Below, piece by piece: positions 37,120 through 47,300 of a stretch of DNA of 64,000 nucleotides; positions within the stretch are counted from its first letter, which is position 1; each line of letters begins with the position of its first letter. Source of the DNA: Novosphingobium pentaromativorans US6-1 (lineage in GTDB: Bacteria > Pseudomonadota > Alphaproteobacteria > Sphingomonadales > Sphingomonadaceae); assembly GCF_000767465.1 (NCBI RefSeq), contig NZ_CP009291.1, forward strand, positions 1,629,501 through 1,693,500, given 5' to 3'. The notes beneath the pieces are model-generated. The model did not search any database and was not told where the DNA came from. It was given only the letters and a program-made list of their open reading frames with translations. The translations under genes and the position numbers were made by a program.

Positions 37120-38436
37120 GTGTCGACACCGGCGACCAGCGCTGACGGTCGTATCCGCAGGATCTTCAAGGGATTAGGACTGGTGCTGGGTGGCAAGGCC
37201 GGCGCCGGCCTGCTCAGCCTCGTCTACCTGCTTCTCGCCACGCGCTATCTTGGCCCCACCGAATACGGCGTGCTGGTGCTAGTCCATGCGTATGTCACCA
37301 CGGTCTGTGGCATCGTGGAGTTTCCTTCCTGGCAGGCGATCCTGCGCTATGGCGCGGAGGCCGATCGCGACGGGACGCCCCATCGGATGGCGCGCCTTCT
37401 GCGCTTTGGAGCTTGCGTCGAACTGATCGGCGGCGCGCTTGCGATCCTGGCCGCTATGGCGCTGGCGCCGCTTGTCGGCCCGCATCTCGGCTGGTCGGCC
37501 AAGGCGCAGGCCTTCGCGCCCTACTACGCCTTTGCAGTCCTGGGTTCGATCCGCTCCACGCCATCGGGCTACCTGCAGCTGATCGGCCGCTTTGACCTTA
37601 TCGGCCTGCACAATCTGGTCCAGCCGCTGGTGCGCATCGGCGGCGCCGTGCTGGTGATCGCCTGCGGCTGGGGCCTCAAGTCCTTTCTCGTCGCCTGGCT
37701 TCTGGCTGCCGTTGCCGAGTTCTCGGTGCTGTGGGGCATGGGACTGTGGTTCGCCTCTCGCCGACTGGGTGCCAGCCTGTGGCGGCCGCAAGTCGGAGAA
37801 GTACGGCGGGACAACCCCGGCATCTGGCGGTTCCTCATCGCCAGCAACCTGGATGTGACCTTGCGCGATCTGACCGGGCGGATTGCGCCGCTGATCGTCG
37901 GCTGGGTGCTTGGCCCTGCATCGGCAGGCCTTTTCGCCGTGGCCCAGCGCGCAACCGTGATCATCGCGCAGCCAGCCCAGATCCTTGGTAACACCGCCTA
38001 TGCCGAACTAACCCACATCGTTGCCGAGGGCGGCAGTGCCGGGCAAATGCGCCAGACCGTGGGCAAGGTGGCGGGGATCAGCCTGCTGGCAGCGGTGCCC
38101 GTCGTGCTTGTCGTCACCTTCTTTCCCCACTTCATCGTGAACCTTCTTGCCGGCCCGGCCTTTGCCGCCGCAGCCACTGTGATGATCGTGCTGGTGGCGG
38201 CGCGGGCCATCGCGCTGGTCGGTCCGCCCTGCAGCGCGGCTATCGCATCTTTGGGCCATCCAGAGCAGTCGATGGCCGCCAACCTTTTTGCGAGCCTTGT
38301 CTTCCTGCCTGTGCTGCCCTGGCTGCTCCACCGCTTCGACCTTATGGGGGCGGGCTTCCAGGCTGTGGGCCAGGCGGTAGTTTCCAGCCTCATCCTCATC
38401 GTGCTGGCGTGGCGCGGCAGCGGCAGGCTGGCATGA
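37120..38436 (+). CDS. Polysaccharide flippase (Wzx/MOP family)
   Basis: A 438-residue membrane protein with about twelve membrane segments and the MOP-type start LGGKAGAGLLSLVYLLLATRYLGPTEYGVLV, typical of Wzx-like O-unit/polysaccharide flippases. It should move the lipid-linked glycan across the inner membrane. I chose GTG 37120 because GGGAG lies 6 nt upstream; the frame is open to a GTG at 37090. Its stop overlaps the next glycosyltransferase gene (ATGA). Its presence suggests a Wzx-dependent glycan, but no Wzy polymerase was recognised in the window. Confidence 0.8.
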   Translation: MSTPATSADGRIRRIFKGLGLVLGGKAGAGLLSLVYLLLATRYLGPTEYGVLVLVHAYVTTVCGIVEFPSWQAILRYGAEADRDGTPHRMARLLRFGACVELIGGALAILAAMALAPLVGPHLGWSAKAQAFAPYYAFAVLGSIRSTPSGYLQLIGRFDLIGLHNLVQPLVRIGGAVLVIACGWGLKSFLVAWLLAAVAEFSVLWGMGLWFASRRLGASLWRPQVGEVRRDNPGIWRFLIASNLDVTLRDLTGRIAPLIVGWVLGPASAGLFAVAQRATVIIAQPAQILGNTAYAELTHIVAEGGSAGQMRQTVGKVAGISLLAAVPVVLVVTFFPHFIVNLLAGPAFAAAATVMIVLVAARAIALVGPPCSAAIASLGHPEQSMAANLFASLVFLPVLPWLLHRFDLMGAGFQAVGQAVVSSLILIVLAWRGSGRLA

Positions 38437-39524
38437 CCCGCCCGCGTATCGCCTACGTCATCAATTCGCTGGAAGGCGGCGGCGCCGCGCTGCCCGTGCC
38501 TGCCGTTGCGCGCGTCCTGCGCGAAAATGGGGCTGACGTGCGTGTGTTCGCCCTGTTGCGACGCGATGGGCGAGCGCTGCCGCCGATGCTCGAGGCGGGC
38601 CTCGATCCCGCGATACGCGAAGGCAGCGCGGGCGATCACCTTGCCGCTGCACGCTGGCTGCGCCGCGAGGTCAAGGAATGGGGCGCTACCCATTTGTGGA
38701 CCTCGCTCAGCCGCGCAACAATCCTCGGCCTTCTTTTGGGCCCCGTTATCGGGCTTCCGGTCATCGCCTGGCAGCACAACGCGTTCCTCAAGCCATGGAA
38801 CCGCAGGTTGCTGCGCGCCCTGCAATCGCGGGCGCAGGTATGGGTGGCCGATTCCCGCTCCGTTGCTGACCTCTCGGTGGAGCGGCTTGGCGTCACGCCG
38901 GAGCGACTTGCAACCTGGCCGATCTACTTTGCTGATGAAGCCATGCCGCAAGCGCCGGCCTGGTCACCGGGACAGCCGCTGCGTCTGGGCAGCCTCGGGC
39001 GGCTTCATCCCGCCAAGGGCTATGATGTCCTGATCGGTGCCCTGGCCAGACTGCGCAACGAAGGGTTCGCCGCGCCCGTGCCCTTCACGATCGAGATCGC
39101 GGGCGAAGGATCGCAGCGCGCACGTCTGGAAGAACTGGCCAAACAAGCCGGGCTCGATGTGCTTTCGCTTGCGGGTTATACCGATGCGCCGTACGGCTTT
39201 CTCAGCGGCCTGAATCTCTATCTGCAACCTTCCCGTGCCGAGGGTTTCTGCATTGCCGCGCATGAGGCGATGACTGCAGGTCTGCCCGTGATCGGCTCGC
39301 GAGTTGGGGAAATGCCCTATTCGATTAGACCAGGCGAGACCGGATGGCTGGTCGATCCGGGAGACGTCGCCTCCCTTGGCGATGCCCTGAGCTTCGCCTT
39401 GAGCGAGCCGGGGAGGCTGGCAAGCATTGGAGCCGCTGCGCGAGATACCATGTACACCCGCTTCTCATGGGACAGTTTCTCCATGATCGGGCGGGAGATC
39501 ATGGCGCGGATCGGCAAGACATGA
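38433..39524 (+). CDS. Glycosyltransferase, GT4 family
   Basis: A 363-residue GT-B enzyme. The N-terminus is RIAYVINSLEGGGAALPVPA (Gly-rich), and the C-terminal domain has SLGRLHPAKGYDVL and the E-x7-E motif EGFCIAAHEAMTAG. It starts in an ATGA overlap with the flippase gene and ends the glycan cluster. A 139-bp gap follows before the PepSY/two-component operon. Confidence 0.87.
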   Translation: MTRPRIAYVINSLEGGGAALPVPAVARVLRENGADVRVFALLRRDGRALPPMLEAGLDPAIREGSAGDHLAAARWLRREVKEWGATHLWTSLSRATILGLLLGPVIGLPVIAWQHNAFLKPWNRRLLRALQSRAQVWVADSRSVADLSVERLGVTPERLATWPIYFADEAMPQAPAWSPGQPLRLGSLGRLHPAKGYDVLIGALARLRNEGFAAPVPFTIEIAGEGSQRARLEELAKQAGLDVLSLAGYTDAPYGFLSGLNLYLQPSRAEGFCIAAHEAMTAGLPVIGSRVGEMPYSIRPGETGWLVDPGDVASLGDALSFALSEPGRLASIGAAARDTMYTRFSWDSFSMIGREIMARIGKT

Positions 39525-39583
39525 ACGGTACAGGCTGGGGAAAGAGCGCGAAACTGGCATGACGTGCGGGCAAGTTTGGGTAT

Positions 39584-39593
39584 TTGTATCCCC
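39584..39593 (+). promoter_or_regulatory. TTGTATCCCC element upstream of the PepSY operon
   Basis: TTGTATCCCC lies 80 bp before the PepSY start. The same 10-mer lies at 60584-60593, 84 bp before the second PepSY gene. It may be part of a promoter or a regulator site; only the sharing is direct evidence. Confidence 0.4.
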
Positions 39594-39663
39594 ACCTCCC
39601 ACCAGAAGTAAGGTATGAGCAGCCATGAAGTGTGACGTGCAATGCTGCAATTCGTGGAGATAC

Positions 39664-39990
39664 ATGATGAAGTTCCCCCCCCGTGTCGCAGTGGCTCTCG
39701 CCGCCCTCTCCATCCCGCTGGCCGCATACGCGGCGGCTGGGCAGGACCGCGACGAACCACGTGCCGAGGCCCAGACGTTCCGTCCGAAAGTCAGCGAGGT
39801 CGAAGCGCGCCGCGTGGCGCTCGTCGTCGCCCATGGCCAGATCGTCGAGACTGAGTACGAGAAGGAAGACGGCGGCTGGCGATGGTCTTTCGACATCAGC
39901 GAAAACGGCCGCATTCATGAGATCGGTGTGGATGCGATGACCGGTAAGGTCGTGGAAGACAGCTGGGAAGCGCCGGGTAGCGCGGACTGA
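39664..39990 (+). CDS. Exported PepSY-domain protein
   Basis: A 108-residue protein with a signal peptide (VAVALAALSIPLAAYA) and one PepSY domain with the usual VVAHGQIVETEYEKEDGGWRW and IHEIGVDAMTGKVVED. PepSY domains occur in periplasmic inhibitors and sensors next to two-component systems. It starts the operon PepSY-regulator-kinase-OMF-adaptor-RND. A close paralogue is at 60668. GGAG lies ~5-8 nt upstream of two tandem ATGs (39664, 39667). It may tune the kinase or sense a ligand in the periplasm. Confidence 0.85.
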   Translation: MMKFPPRVAVALAALSIPLAAYAAAGQDRDEPRAEAQTFRPKVSEVEARRVALVVAHGQIVETEYEKEDGGWRWSFDISENGRIHEIGVDAMTGKVVEDSWEAPGSAD

Positions 39991-39998
39991 CCGAACCT

Positions 39999-40673
39999 AT
40001 GCGCATCCTGATTGCCGAAGACGACGTAGAGACAGCCCGGTTCATCGAACGGGGGCTTGCCGAACTCGGGCATACCGTCGTGGTGGCCGGGAATGGCGAC
40101 GATGCGCTTCATCTCGGGCTGACCGAGAATTTCGAGATCATGATCCTCGATCGCATGATGCCGATCCGCGACGGATTGGAAGTGCTGCGCTGCCTGCGTG
40201 CTGCCGGAAATGAAACGCCGGCAATCATGCTCACCGCATTGGCCCGGATCGAGGATCGTGTAGGCGGTCTGGACGCAGGCGCCGACGATTACCTGACCAA
40301 GCCCTTTGCCTTCAGCGAGCTGGTCGCGCGCGTGAATGCTCAGGTCCGGCGCAGAGCGCCCCAGCAGACAGAGACCCGGCTTTGTGCCGGGCCCATCGTG
40401 ATGGACCTTCTGGCCCGCGACGTGCGCCGCAATGGCGTGGTTGTTCTGCTGCAGCCGAAGGAATTCCGGCTGCTGGAGGAACTGATGCGGCATCCGGGCG
40501 AGTTCGTTACGCGCACCATGCTGCTGGAACGCGTGTGGGATTTCCATTTCGATCCGCAGACCAAGATCGTCGAAACGCACATGAGCCGCTTGCGTTCGAA
40601 GCTCAACGAGGGCGGCCTTGATGACTGGATCGAGACGCGGCGCGGTGTCGGATACCGGGTGCGCGCGCAATGA
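39999..40673 (+). CDS. OmpR-family response regulator
   Basis: A 224-residue regulator: receiver domain (MRILIAEDDVETARF, phospho-acceptor Asp51 in MILDRMMPIRDG, Lys in DYLTKPFAFSEL) and winged-helix output (LLQPKEFRLLEELMRHPGEF, MSRLRSKLNEGG, RRGVGYRVRA). It lies 8 bp after the PepSY gene and overlaps the kinase gene (ATGA). It probably controls its own operon including the RND pump. A decayed close paralogue lies at 60968. Confidence 0.93.
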   Translation: MRILIAEDDVETARFIERGLAELGHTVVVAGNGDDALHLGLTENFEIMILDRMMPIRDGLEVLRCLRAAGNETPAIMLTALARIEDRVGGLDAGADDYLTKPFAFSELVARVNAQVRRRAPQQTETRLCAGPIVMDLLARDVRRNGVVVLLQPKEFRLLEELMRHPGEFVTRTMLLERVWDFHFDPQTKIVETHMSRLRSKLNEGGLDDWIETRRGVGYRVRAQ

Positions 40674-42016
40674 AGCTGTTACCGCGCAGCGCGGCATACC
40701 GGATCGCCATCCTTTCGGCGCTCGCATTCTCGCTGGCGACGGCACTGGTGGGGCTCGCGGTCTATTTAGCCGCACACAATGCCTTCGAGCGTCAATTGGA
40801 CATGTCTATCGAGCAGGCGAGTGCCTCGCTCCATGCCGAATTCGACGATGAAGGGCCGGCAGGGTTGATCGAAGCGATTGCCGTTCGCGAAAAGAGCGCC
40901 ACCAAGTCGTTGGGCTTCGCCGTGTTCGCACCAGACGGGCAACGGATCGCGGGCAAGCTGGATACATCAATGCCGGCACCGGGCTGGCACCGCATCGTCT
41001 TTCACGATCCCGTCGAAGGTCCCGATCCCGCGCGCTCGTTCACGGCAGAGCTTGCCGATGGCACGCGGCTTGTAGTGGCAGCCGATCTGGAACCGGTCGA
41101 GCGCATTGATGAGACCATACTGACGGCATTCGCGCTCGGTTTTCTGGGCATCCTTGTCATTAGCGCGCTCTTCGCCACTGTCCTCGGGAGCTACCTCAAG
41201 CGACGTCTGGACCGGATTGCCGCGGTGTCGCAGGGCTTTGCCGGGGGCAATCTTTCGCAGCGCGCCCGTGTAGGCGAGCATGCCGACGAGTTCGATCAGT
41301 TGGCGGCCGCGATCAATGGCATGCTCGAAAGGATCGAGGCGCTGCTGCGCAATCTCCAGCAAGTCACCTCAGACCTTGCGCACGATATGCGGACACCGCT
41401 GTCACACCTGCGGCGCGATCTGGAGTACCTGCAGGACACCGACGGCCCTGAGCGCGACGCAAGAATCCAGGCCGCGATCGACAAGAGTGACGAGATACTG
41501 AATCTCTTCGCCGCGATCCTGCGCATTTCGGAACTCGAACAGGCCGATCTCAAACGCCATTTCCAGACCCTGGATCTGACGCGACTGGTAGCGGAACTGG
41601 AAGAGGCCCACCTTCCTCTTGCCGAGGATAGCGGACATGCCCTGCGCGTCACCGGGCTGCGCAGTGAGGTGTTCGCGGAAGGGGACCGGGAGCTGCTGGC
41701 GCAGGCGCTGATCAATCTTCTTCAAAATGCGCTTCGTCACACCCCTGCCGGCACCGTGATCGAGATCGGTGCGGATTTCGAGGACGGCAAGCCCGCGCTC
41801 TTCGTTTGTGACAACGGGCCAGGCATAGCCGAGACCGATCGCAAGCGCGTTCTCGAACGCTTCGTGCGTCTGGAAAGCGCGCGCTCGACGCCGGGCAACG
41901 GTCTCGGCCTCAGCCTCGCGCGAGCCATCGCCGAGGCTCATGGCGCGCGCTTCGAACTGCGCGACGCGCGGCCCGGCTTGAAGGCAGTGCTTGTTTTCGA
42001 AAGGCAAGCGGCATGA
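40670..42016 (+). CDS. Sensor histidine kinase
   Basis: A 448-residue kinase: membrane helices at about residues 13-37 and 148-172 flanking a periplasmic sensor of ~110 residues, HAMP (LKRRLDRIAAVSQGFAGG), HisKA with phospho-acceptor His238 in DLAHDMRTPLSHLRRDLEYL, and HATPase (ALINLLQNALRHTPAG; DNGPGI; GNGLGLSLARAIAEAHG). Partner of the preceding regulator. The signal is unknown; an exported PepSY protein and an RND pump in the same operon suggest it senses an envelope stress or toxic compound. Confidence 0.93.
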   Translation: MKLLPRSAAYRIAILSALAFSLATALVGLAVYLAAHNAFERQLDMSIEQASASLHAEFDDEGPAGLIEAIAVREKSATKSLGFAVFAPDGQRIAGKLDTSMPAPGWHRIVFHDPVEGPDPARSFTAELADGTRLVVAADLEPVERIDETILTAFALGFLGILVISALFATVLGSYLKRRLDRIAAVSQGFAGGNLSQRARVGEHADEFDQLAAAINGMLERIEALLRNLQQVTSDLAHDMRTPLSHLRRDLEYLQDTDGPERDARIQAAIDKSDEILNLFAAILRISELEQADLKRHFQTLDLTRLVAELEEAHLPLAEDSGHALRVTGLRSEVFAEGDRELLAQALINLLQNALRHTPAGTVIEIGADFEDGKPALFVCDNGPGIAETDRKRVLERFVRLESARSTPGNGLGLSLARAIAEAHGARFELRDARPGLKAVLVFERQAA

Positions 42017-43353
42017 AGCGGCTTTCTCTTCTGGCGATCGCGCTGCTGGCTGGCTGTGCGAGCTATACGCCGCAGCCGCTATCCTCAGAATCCGTGGTGC
42101 TGTCTACGCCGGTCGCCGCGGTGCTGGAGAAGCGTGCCAGCGCTGTGCAGCGCCCGTGGCTGGCTCCGGTGAATGTCGATCTGGCCGCTCCGCTCACGCC
42201 GGATGCCATCGCCGCGATTACGGTGACCAATGATCCCGATCTTGTGGCACAGCGCACGCGAGCGGGCGTGTCGGACGCACAGGTCTTCGCTGCCGGGCTC
42301 TTGCCCGATCCGACGTTCTCGACCGGAGCCAACAGCGTGGTGAGCGGCCCGGACTCGCTGCTCGATGTGTCGGGCGCGCTCGGTTTCGATCTCAACGCCC
42401 TGCGCACGCGAGCGGTAAGACGCACCGAAGCGCAGGCGCAGGCACGGTCTGTCCGGCTCGATCTTGCTTGGGCGGAATGGCAAGCGGCAGGTGATGCGCG
42501 TCTGCAGGCCGTACGGATCGAAGCGCTCGACCGGCGCCTTGCGCTGGCGAGGGCGTCGCAGGAGGCAGCGCAGTCTCTGCTGGATCGCATCGTACGGGCT
42601 GCAACACGCGGCGACCTGGCCGCCAGCCGGCTGCAGGCGGCCCGCCTTGCTGTGCTCAATGCCAACGATACCCTGCAGACGGCAAAAAAGAATCTCGCGG
42701 CCGCACAGGCTCAGTTGCTTCGCCGGCTGGGGCTTCCTCCCGGAACCGCAGTGCGGCTGGCGGACCAGGGGGTGCCTGACGCAGCGCCGCCCTCGTCTAT
42801 ACAGCTTTTCGTGTTGGCCAGAGAGAACAGGCCGGACCTTGCAGCGCTGCGTCAGGGCTACGCCGCGCAGGAGGCCACCGTCCATCGCGCCGTTCTTGAG
42901 CAGTTTCCCAATCTCACGCTGACACTGAATGGCCAGCGCGATTCCGCAGGCAACATGCTCGTGGGCCCAGCGGTGGATTTCACACTGCCGCTGTGGAACC
43001 GTAATCGCGGCACCATCGCGGTCGAGAGGGCCACTCGCGATGCGTTGCAGGCCGAATACGACGCACGGCTGTTCCAGACCCGATCGGATATTGCCGAAGC
43101 TGAGGCGGGAATAACCATCGCGCGCCAGCGGCGGGCAAAGGCGCTTGCGGGGCTTGATGAACTGGAGCGACAGGCCGCCGCGTCGAAGCGGGCGGCAGAC
43201 CGGGGCGATCTGTCCTGGGACACCGCCCAGTCGACGCTGCAGGCACTGCGCGATCGGCGCATGCAAATCGTTCAGGCTGAACAGGATTTGTCCGAGCAGA
43301 TGATTGCGCTCGAATTGCTAACCGGCACGCCGAGGGAGGCATGGCCCCGATGA
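42013..43353 (+). CDS. Outer-membrane efflux lipoprotein (TolC family)
   Basis: A 446-residue TolC-family protein with a lipobox (LLAIALLAGCASYTP, Cys15) and two long helical hairpins (LTPDAIAAITVTNDPDLVAQ ... AAGDARLQAVRIEALDRRLA; AEAGITIARQRRAKALAGLDE). It is the outer-membrane channel of the pump encoded by the next two genes. Overlaps the kinase gene by 4 nt and the adaptor gene by 4 nt. Confidence 0.88.
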   Translation: MKRLSLLAIALLAGCASYTPQPLSSESVVLSTPVAAVLEKRASAVQRPWLAPVNVDLAAPLTPDAIAAITVTNDPDLVAQRTRAGVSDAQVFAAGLLPDPTFSTGANSVVSGPDSLLDVSGALGFDLNALRTRAVRRTEAQAQARSVRLDLAWAEWQAAGDARLQAVRIEALDRRLALARASQEAAQSLLDRIVRAATRGDLAASRLQAARLAVLNANDTLQTAKKNLAAAQAQLLRRLGLPPGTAVRLADQGVPDAAPPSSIQLFVLARENRPDLAALRQGYAAQEATVHRAVLEQFPNLTLTLNGQRDSAGNMLVGPAVDFTLPLWNRNRGTIAVERATRDALQAEYDARLFQTRSDIAEAEAGITIARQRRAKALAGLDELERQAAASKRAADRGDLSWDTAQSTLQALRDRRMQIVQAEQDLSEQMIALELLTGTPREAWPR

Positions 43354-44372
43354 AATTCCTACTTCCCGCAATGGCGGCGACGCTTGCGCTTGCCGGATGC
43401 TCGGGCTCGTCGCCCTCGAACAAGCAGAGCCAGCCGGAGGCCCTCGTCTCGCTGGCAACGGCGCGGAGCGGCGGTGTCGCCAGCACCGAGCAGGTCTATG
43501 GCGCAGTCGAGCGGAACGCGGAGACGCAGTACAATCTGGTGGCGCCGGTTGAAGCGACGGTGCAGCGCATCGCCGCGCCGGGCGGGACTGCCGTTTCGAG
43601 CGGCGATCTTGTGGTGGCTCTCACGCCCAGCCCTACTACGCATGCGCAGATGACACAGGCCTCTGCCGGCGCTGCCACCGCACAACAGGCTTATGAACGT
43701 GCCAAGCGCCTGCGTGCCGACGGTCTGGCCAGTGATGCCGATGTCGAAAGCGCGCGGTCTGCGGCTGCCAATGCGCTGGCCGCGAAGCGGGCGCTTTCGA
43801 CGCAGACGAAACAGCTCGCCTTGCGTGCGCCGGGCGCCGGATATGTTCAGACGATCAGCGCAACACCGGGTGACCTCATCGGGTCTGGCACGACCGTGGC
43901 CACAATCAGCCGCAAAGGTTCCTTGCGGGCGCGCTTCGGTATTTCGCCGGCGCTCCTGGCGCGCTTGTCGCGGTCTGCCGGAGTGACTTTGCAGACGAAT
44001 GGCGGCGAGGCCTCGCGCACGGTACCGATCGTTGCCGTCGATCCTGCCGTCGATCCGCAGACCCGCCTAGCTTCCCTCTATGTGCGACTGCCTTCTACGG
44101 CCGGTATCGAAACCGGGCAGGTACTCTCGGGGCAGGTTGCGCTGGAACAGGTCGATAGCGGTACGACTGTGCCCTACGACGCTTTGCTCGACGACGGCGG
44201 TCAGCCCTACGTCTATGTCGTCAAGAACGGCGTGGCGCACCGGCACGATGTGACGGTCGGCGCTGCGAACGACAAGCGCGTGGCCATCACCAAGGGCGTA
44301 TCGACCGGAGACAAGGTCGTGACGGCAGGCGGCACCGGCGTCGAGGACGGCATGAAGGTGCGCACCAAGTGA
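43350..44372 (+). CDS. RND efflux periplasmic adaptor lipoprotein
   Basis: A 340-residue membrane fusion protein with a lipobox (PAMAATLALAGCSGSSPS, Cys17), the lipoyl hairpin halves (YNLVAPVEATVQRIAAPGGTAVSSGD, ALRAPGAGYVQTISATPGD) and a C-terminal beta-barrel domain (VPYDALLDDGGQPYVYVVKN). It couples the RND pump to the outer-membrane factor. The ATG at 43350 overlaps the preceding stop (ATGA). Also overlaps the pump gene. Confidence 0.87.
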   Translation: MKFLLPAMAATLALAGCSGSSPSNKQSQPEALVSLATARSGGVASTEQVYGAVERNAETQYNLVAPVEATVQRIAAPGGTAVSSGDLVVALTPSPTTHAQMTQASAGAATAQQAYERAKRLRADGLASDADVESARSAAANALAAKRALSTQTKQLALRAPGAGYVQTISATPGDLIGSGTTVATISRKGSLRARFGISPALLARLSRSAGVTLQTNGGEASRTVPIVAVDPAVDPQTRLASLYVRLPSTAGIETGQVLSGQVALEQVDSGTTVPYDALLDDGGQPYVYVVKNGVAHRHDVTVGAANDKRVAITKGVSTGDKVVTAGGTGVEDGMKVRTK

Positions 44373-47300
44373 AGTCGCGCCTTTCTCGCCATGCCCGTGC
44401 GCTATGGCTCGCGATGATCCTGCTGACGCTGGGCGGCGTGTTCGGTGCGCTCAAGCTTCCTGTCAGCCTGTTCCCGCAGATCGACTATCCCCGCGTGGTC
44501 GTGTCTATTGATGCTGGTGAACGCGATGCCGCGCAGATGGAGGCGGCGATCACCCGGCCAATGGAGATCGCGCTGCGATCGGTGCCGGGAGTGACGCGTA
44601 TCCGTTCGACCACCAGCCGTGGCTCGGCGGAAATCCAGTTGAACTTCAACTGGGGCCACAACATGCCGCGCGCGTTGCTCGCCGTGCAGGGCATGCTGGC
44701 GACGATCCAGCCCGACTTGCCTTCAGGTACGCGCTACGATGCCTGGCGAGCGGACCCGACGGTATTTCCCGTCTATGGCATCGCGCTAACCTCGCCCAAT
44801 CTCGATCAGGAGGCGCTGCGCCAGATCGCGGTTCTCAAGGTTCGGCCCGCGCTTACAGGGATCACCGGCGTGGCGGCCGTCGACATCCTTGGCGGATCGC
44901 CGCGCACGTTCGAGGTCGATGTCGATCCCGCCAAGCTGACCGCGCTTGGCCTGAGCCCGGACGACGTCAGCACGGCGCTGAGCAAGGCCAATGTCGTGCG
45001 CGGTGCGGGCCGTCTGCAGGACCGTCACCGGCTCTACCTGCTGCTGGTGCAGAACCGGCTGAAAGATGCGGCGGACATCGCCGCAACGCCGATCCGTGCA
45101 GGCGCCATGCCCGGTGGCGGGCTGGTGACCGTCGGTGACGTGGCCAGCGTTCGCTCCGCCGTGGAACCAAACTACACGCTCGTGACGTCTAACGGCCAGA
45201 ATGCAGTGCTGATCAATGTGCGCCAGACCTTCAATGGCGATACGGTGCAGGTCGCACACGACGTCGCGGCGAAGATGAAGACACTGGGCTTGCCGCCCAG
45301 TGTGAAAGTGACGCCGTTCTACGATCAGTCGCAACTCGTCACGGGCGCTGCCAATGCCGTGCGCGATGCAATCCTGATTGGCGCAGTGCTGGCCGGACTG
45401 GTCCTGTTCGTGTTCCTGCGTTCGGTGCGGCTAATGGCGATTACCGCTGCGGTTCTCCCTGCCGTCTTGGCGGGAACCTGCGTCGTGCTGTTTGCCCTGG
45501 GAATGCACTTCGACATGATGACGCTGGGCGGCATGGCGGCCGCCGTGGGTCTGATCATCGACGATGCGGTGGTCATGCTCGAACACATGATGCGCCGCAT
45601 GCAGGAAGGCGAGGCAACTGACACCCCCGGCCTGCTCTCGGCCGCGGCTGAAATGGGCAAGCCTTTGTTCGGATCGACCGGCGCGACGATCGTCGTGTTC
45701 CTGCCGCTTGCATTCATTTCCGGGGTCACCGGCGGCTTTTTCAAGGCGCTTGCCATCACCATGGTGGCCGCCCTTGCCATCTCGCTGGTCTACGCGCGGT
45801 TCCTGATACCGCTGCTGGCCGCACACTGGCTCAGGCCCAAGGATGCCGAGGCCGCGGAAAACGCGGGCGGCTTCATGGGCTGGATCACGCGTACCTACGA
45901 TCGCGCGTTCAACCGCACATTTGCGCGCCCGCTGCTGTTCGTCGCCATCGTCGGGATCGGTCTCGCTGCCGGAGGATACTATTCCTACAAGCACGTGCCT
46001 TCAGGCTTCATGCCCAAGATGGACGAGGGTGGCTTCATCCTCGACTACAAGGCGCAGCCCGGCGCGGCGCTTCACGATACCAACCACCTGCTCAAGCAGG
46101 TCGAACAGATCATCCAGAACACACCGGAAGTGGCCAGCTATTCGCGGCGCACCGGCGCGCAGCTCGGCGGCGGCCTGACCGAAGCGGACGAAGGCGACTA
46201 TTTCATCCGGCTCAAGGGCGGTTCGCGCCGGCCGATCTGGCAGGTGATGGACGAGATCCGGCACAAGATAGACAATCGGGTCCCCGGCCTTCAGATTGAA
46301 ACCGCGCAGCTGATGGAAGACCTGATCGGAGATCTGACAGCCGTCCCGCAACCCATCGAAATCAAGCTCTTCGGCGACAATCCCAAGGAACTTGCGGCAT
46401 CGGCAAAGAAGGTCGGCGATGCCATCGGCAAGATCAACGGCGTCGGCGAAGTGGTCGACGGCCTGCGCGTCGCCGGAGACGCCATCGCGGTAAAGGTCAA
46501 TCCCGGCGCCGCGCTGCAGCAGGGACTGGATCCCGAAACGCTCGGAAACCAGCTTGAGGCGCTGGTGGGCGGCACCCAGTCGACCCAGGTGCGCGTCGGC
46601 GAGCAGCTTATCGGTGTTCGCGTGCGGGGGCCGGCCGATGTGCGCGAGCGGGCGAGCCAGATCGGTGAATTGCCAATTACGGCGCCCGATGGCCATACCG
46701 TACGTGTCAGCCAGATCGCGGATGTCTCGATCCTCGCCGGGCAGAAGCAGCGCACGCGCGAGGATCTGGCCCCCTTCATCGACGTCACCGCCCGGCTGGA
46801 AGGGCGCGATCTCGGATCGGCGATGCAGGAAGTTCGCAAGACGGTCTCGGGCCTGAATATGCCGCGCTCGATCCGCGTTGAATATGGCGGCATGTATGCC
46901 CAGCAGCAGAAGAGCTTCACGGACCTCGCGATCGTCTTCGCGGCCGCGCTGCTTCTCTCGGCCCTGCTGTTGACCCTGCTCTACGAGCGCATCGGCTGGA
47001 CTCTTGCTGCACTCACCACTGTGTTGATGTCAGCTGCAATCGTCCTGTGCGGTCTTTGGATCACCGGCATCGAACTCGACATCTCCGCGCTGATGGGACT
47101 GACCATGGTCGTGGGCATGGTCACTGAACTGATCGTGTTCTTCTTCGCGGAAATCGATCCCGAGCGCCCCGTCGACCTCGCCGCGCTGCACGAAGCCGGT
47201 TCCAAGCGCCTGCGGCCGATCCTGATGTCCGCCTTGATCGCGGTTCTCACGCTCAGCCCGCTGGCGCTGGGGATGAGCCGGGGGGCGGGTCTGCAGCGTC

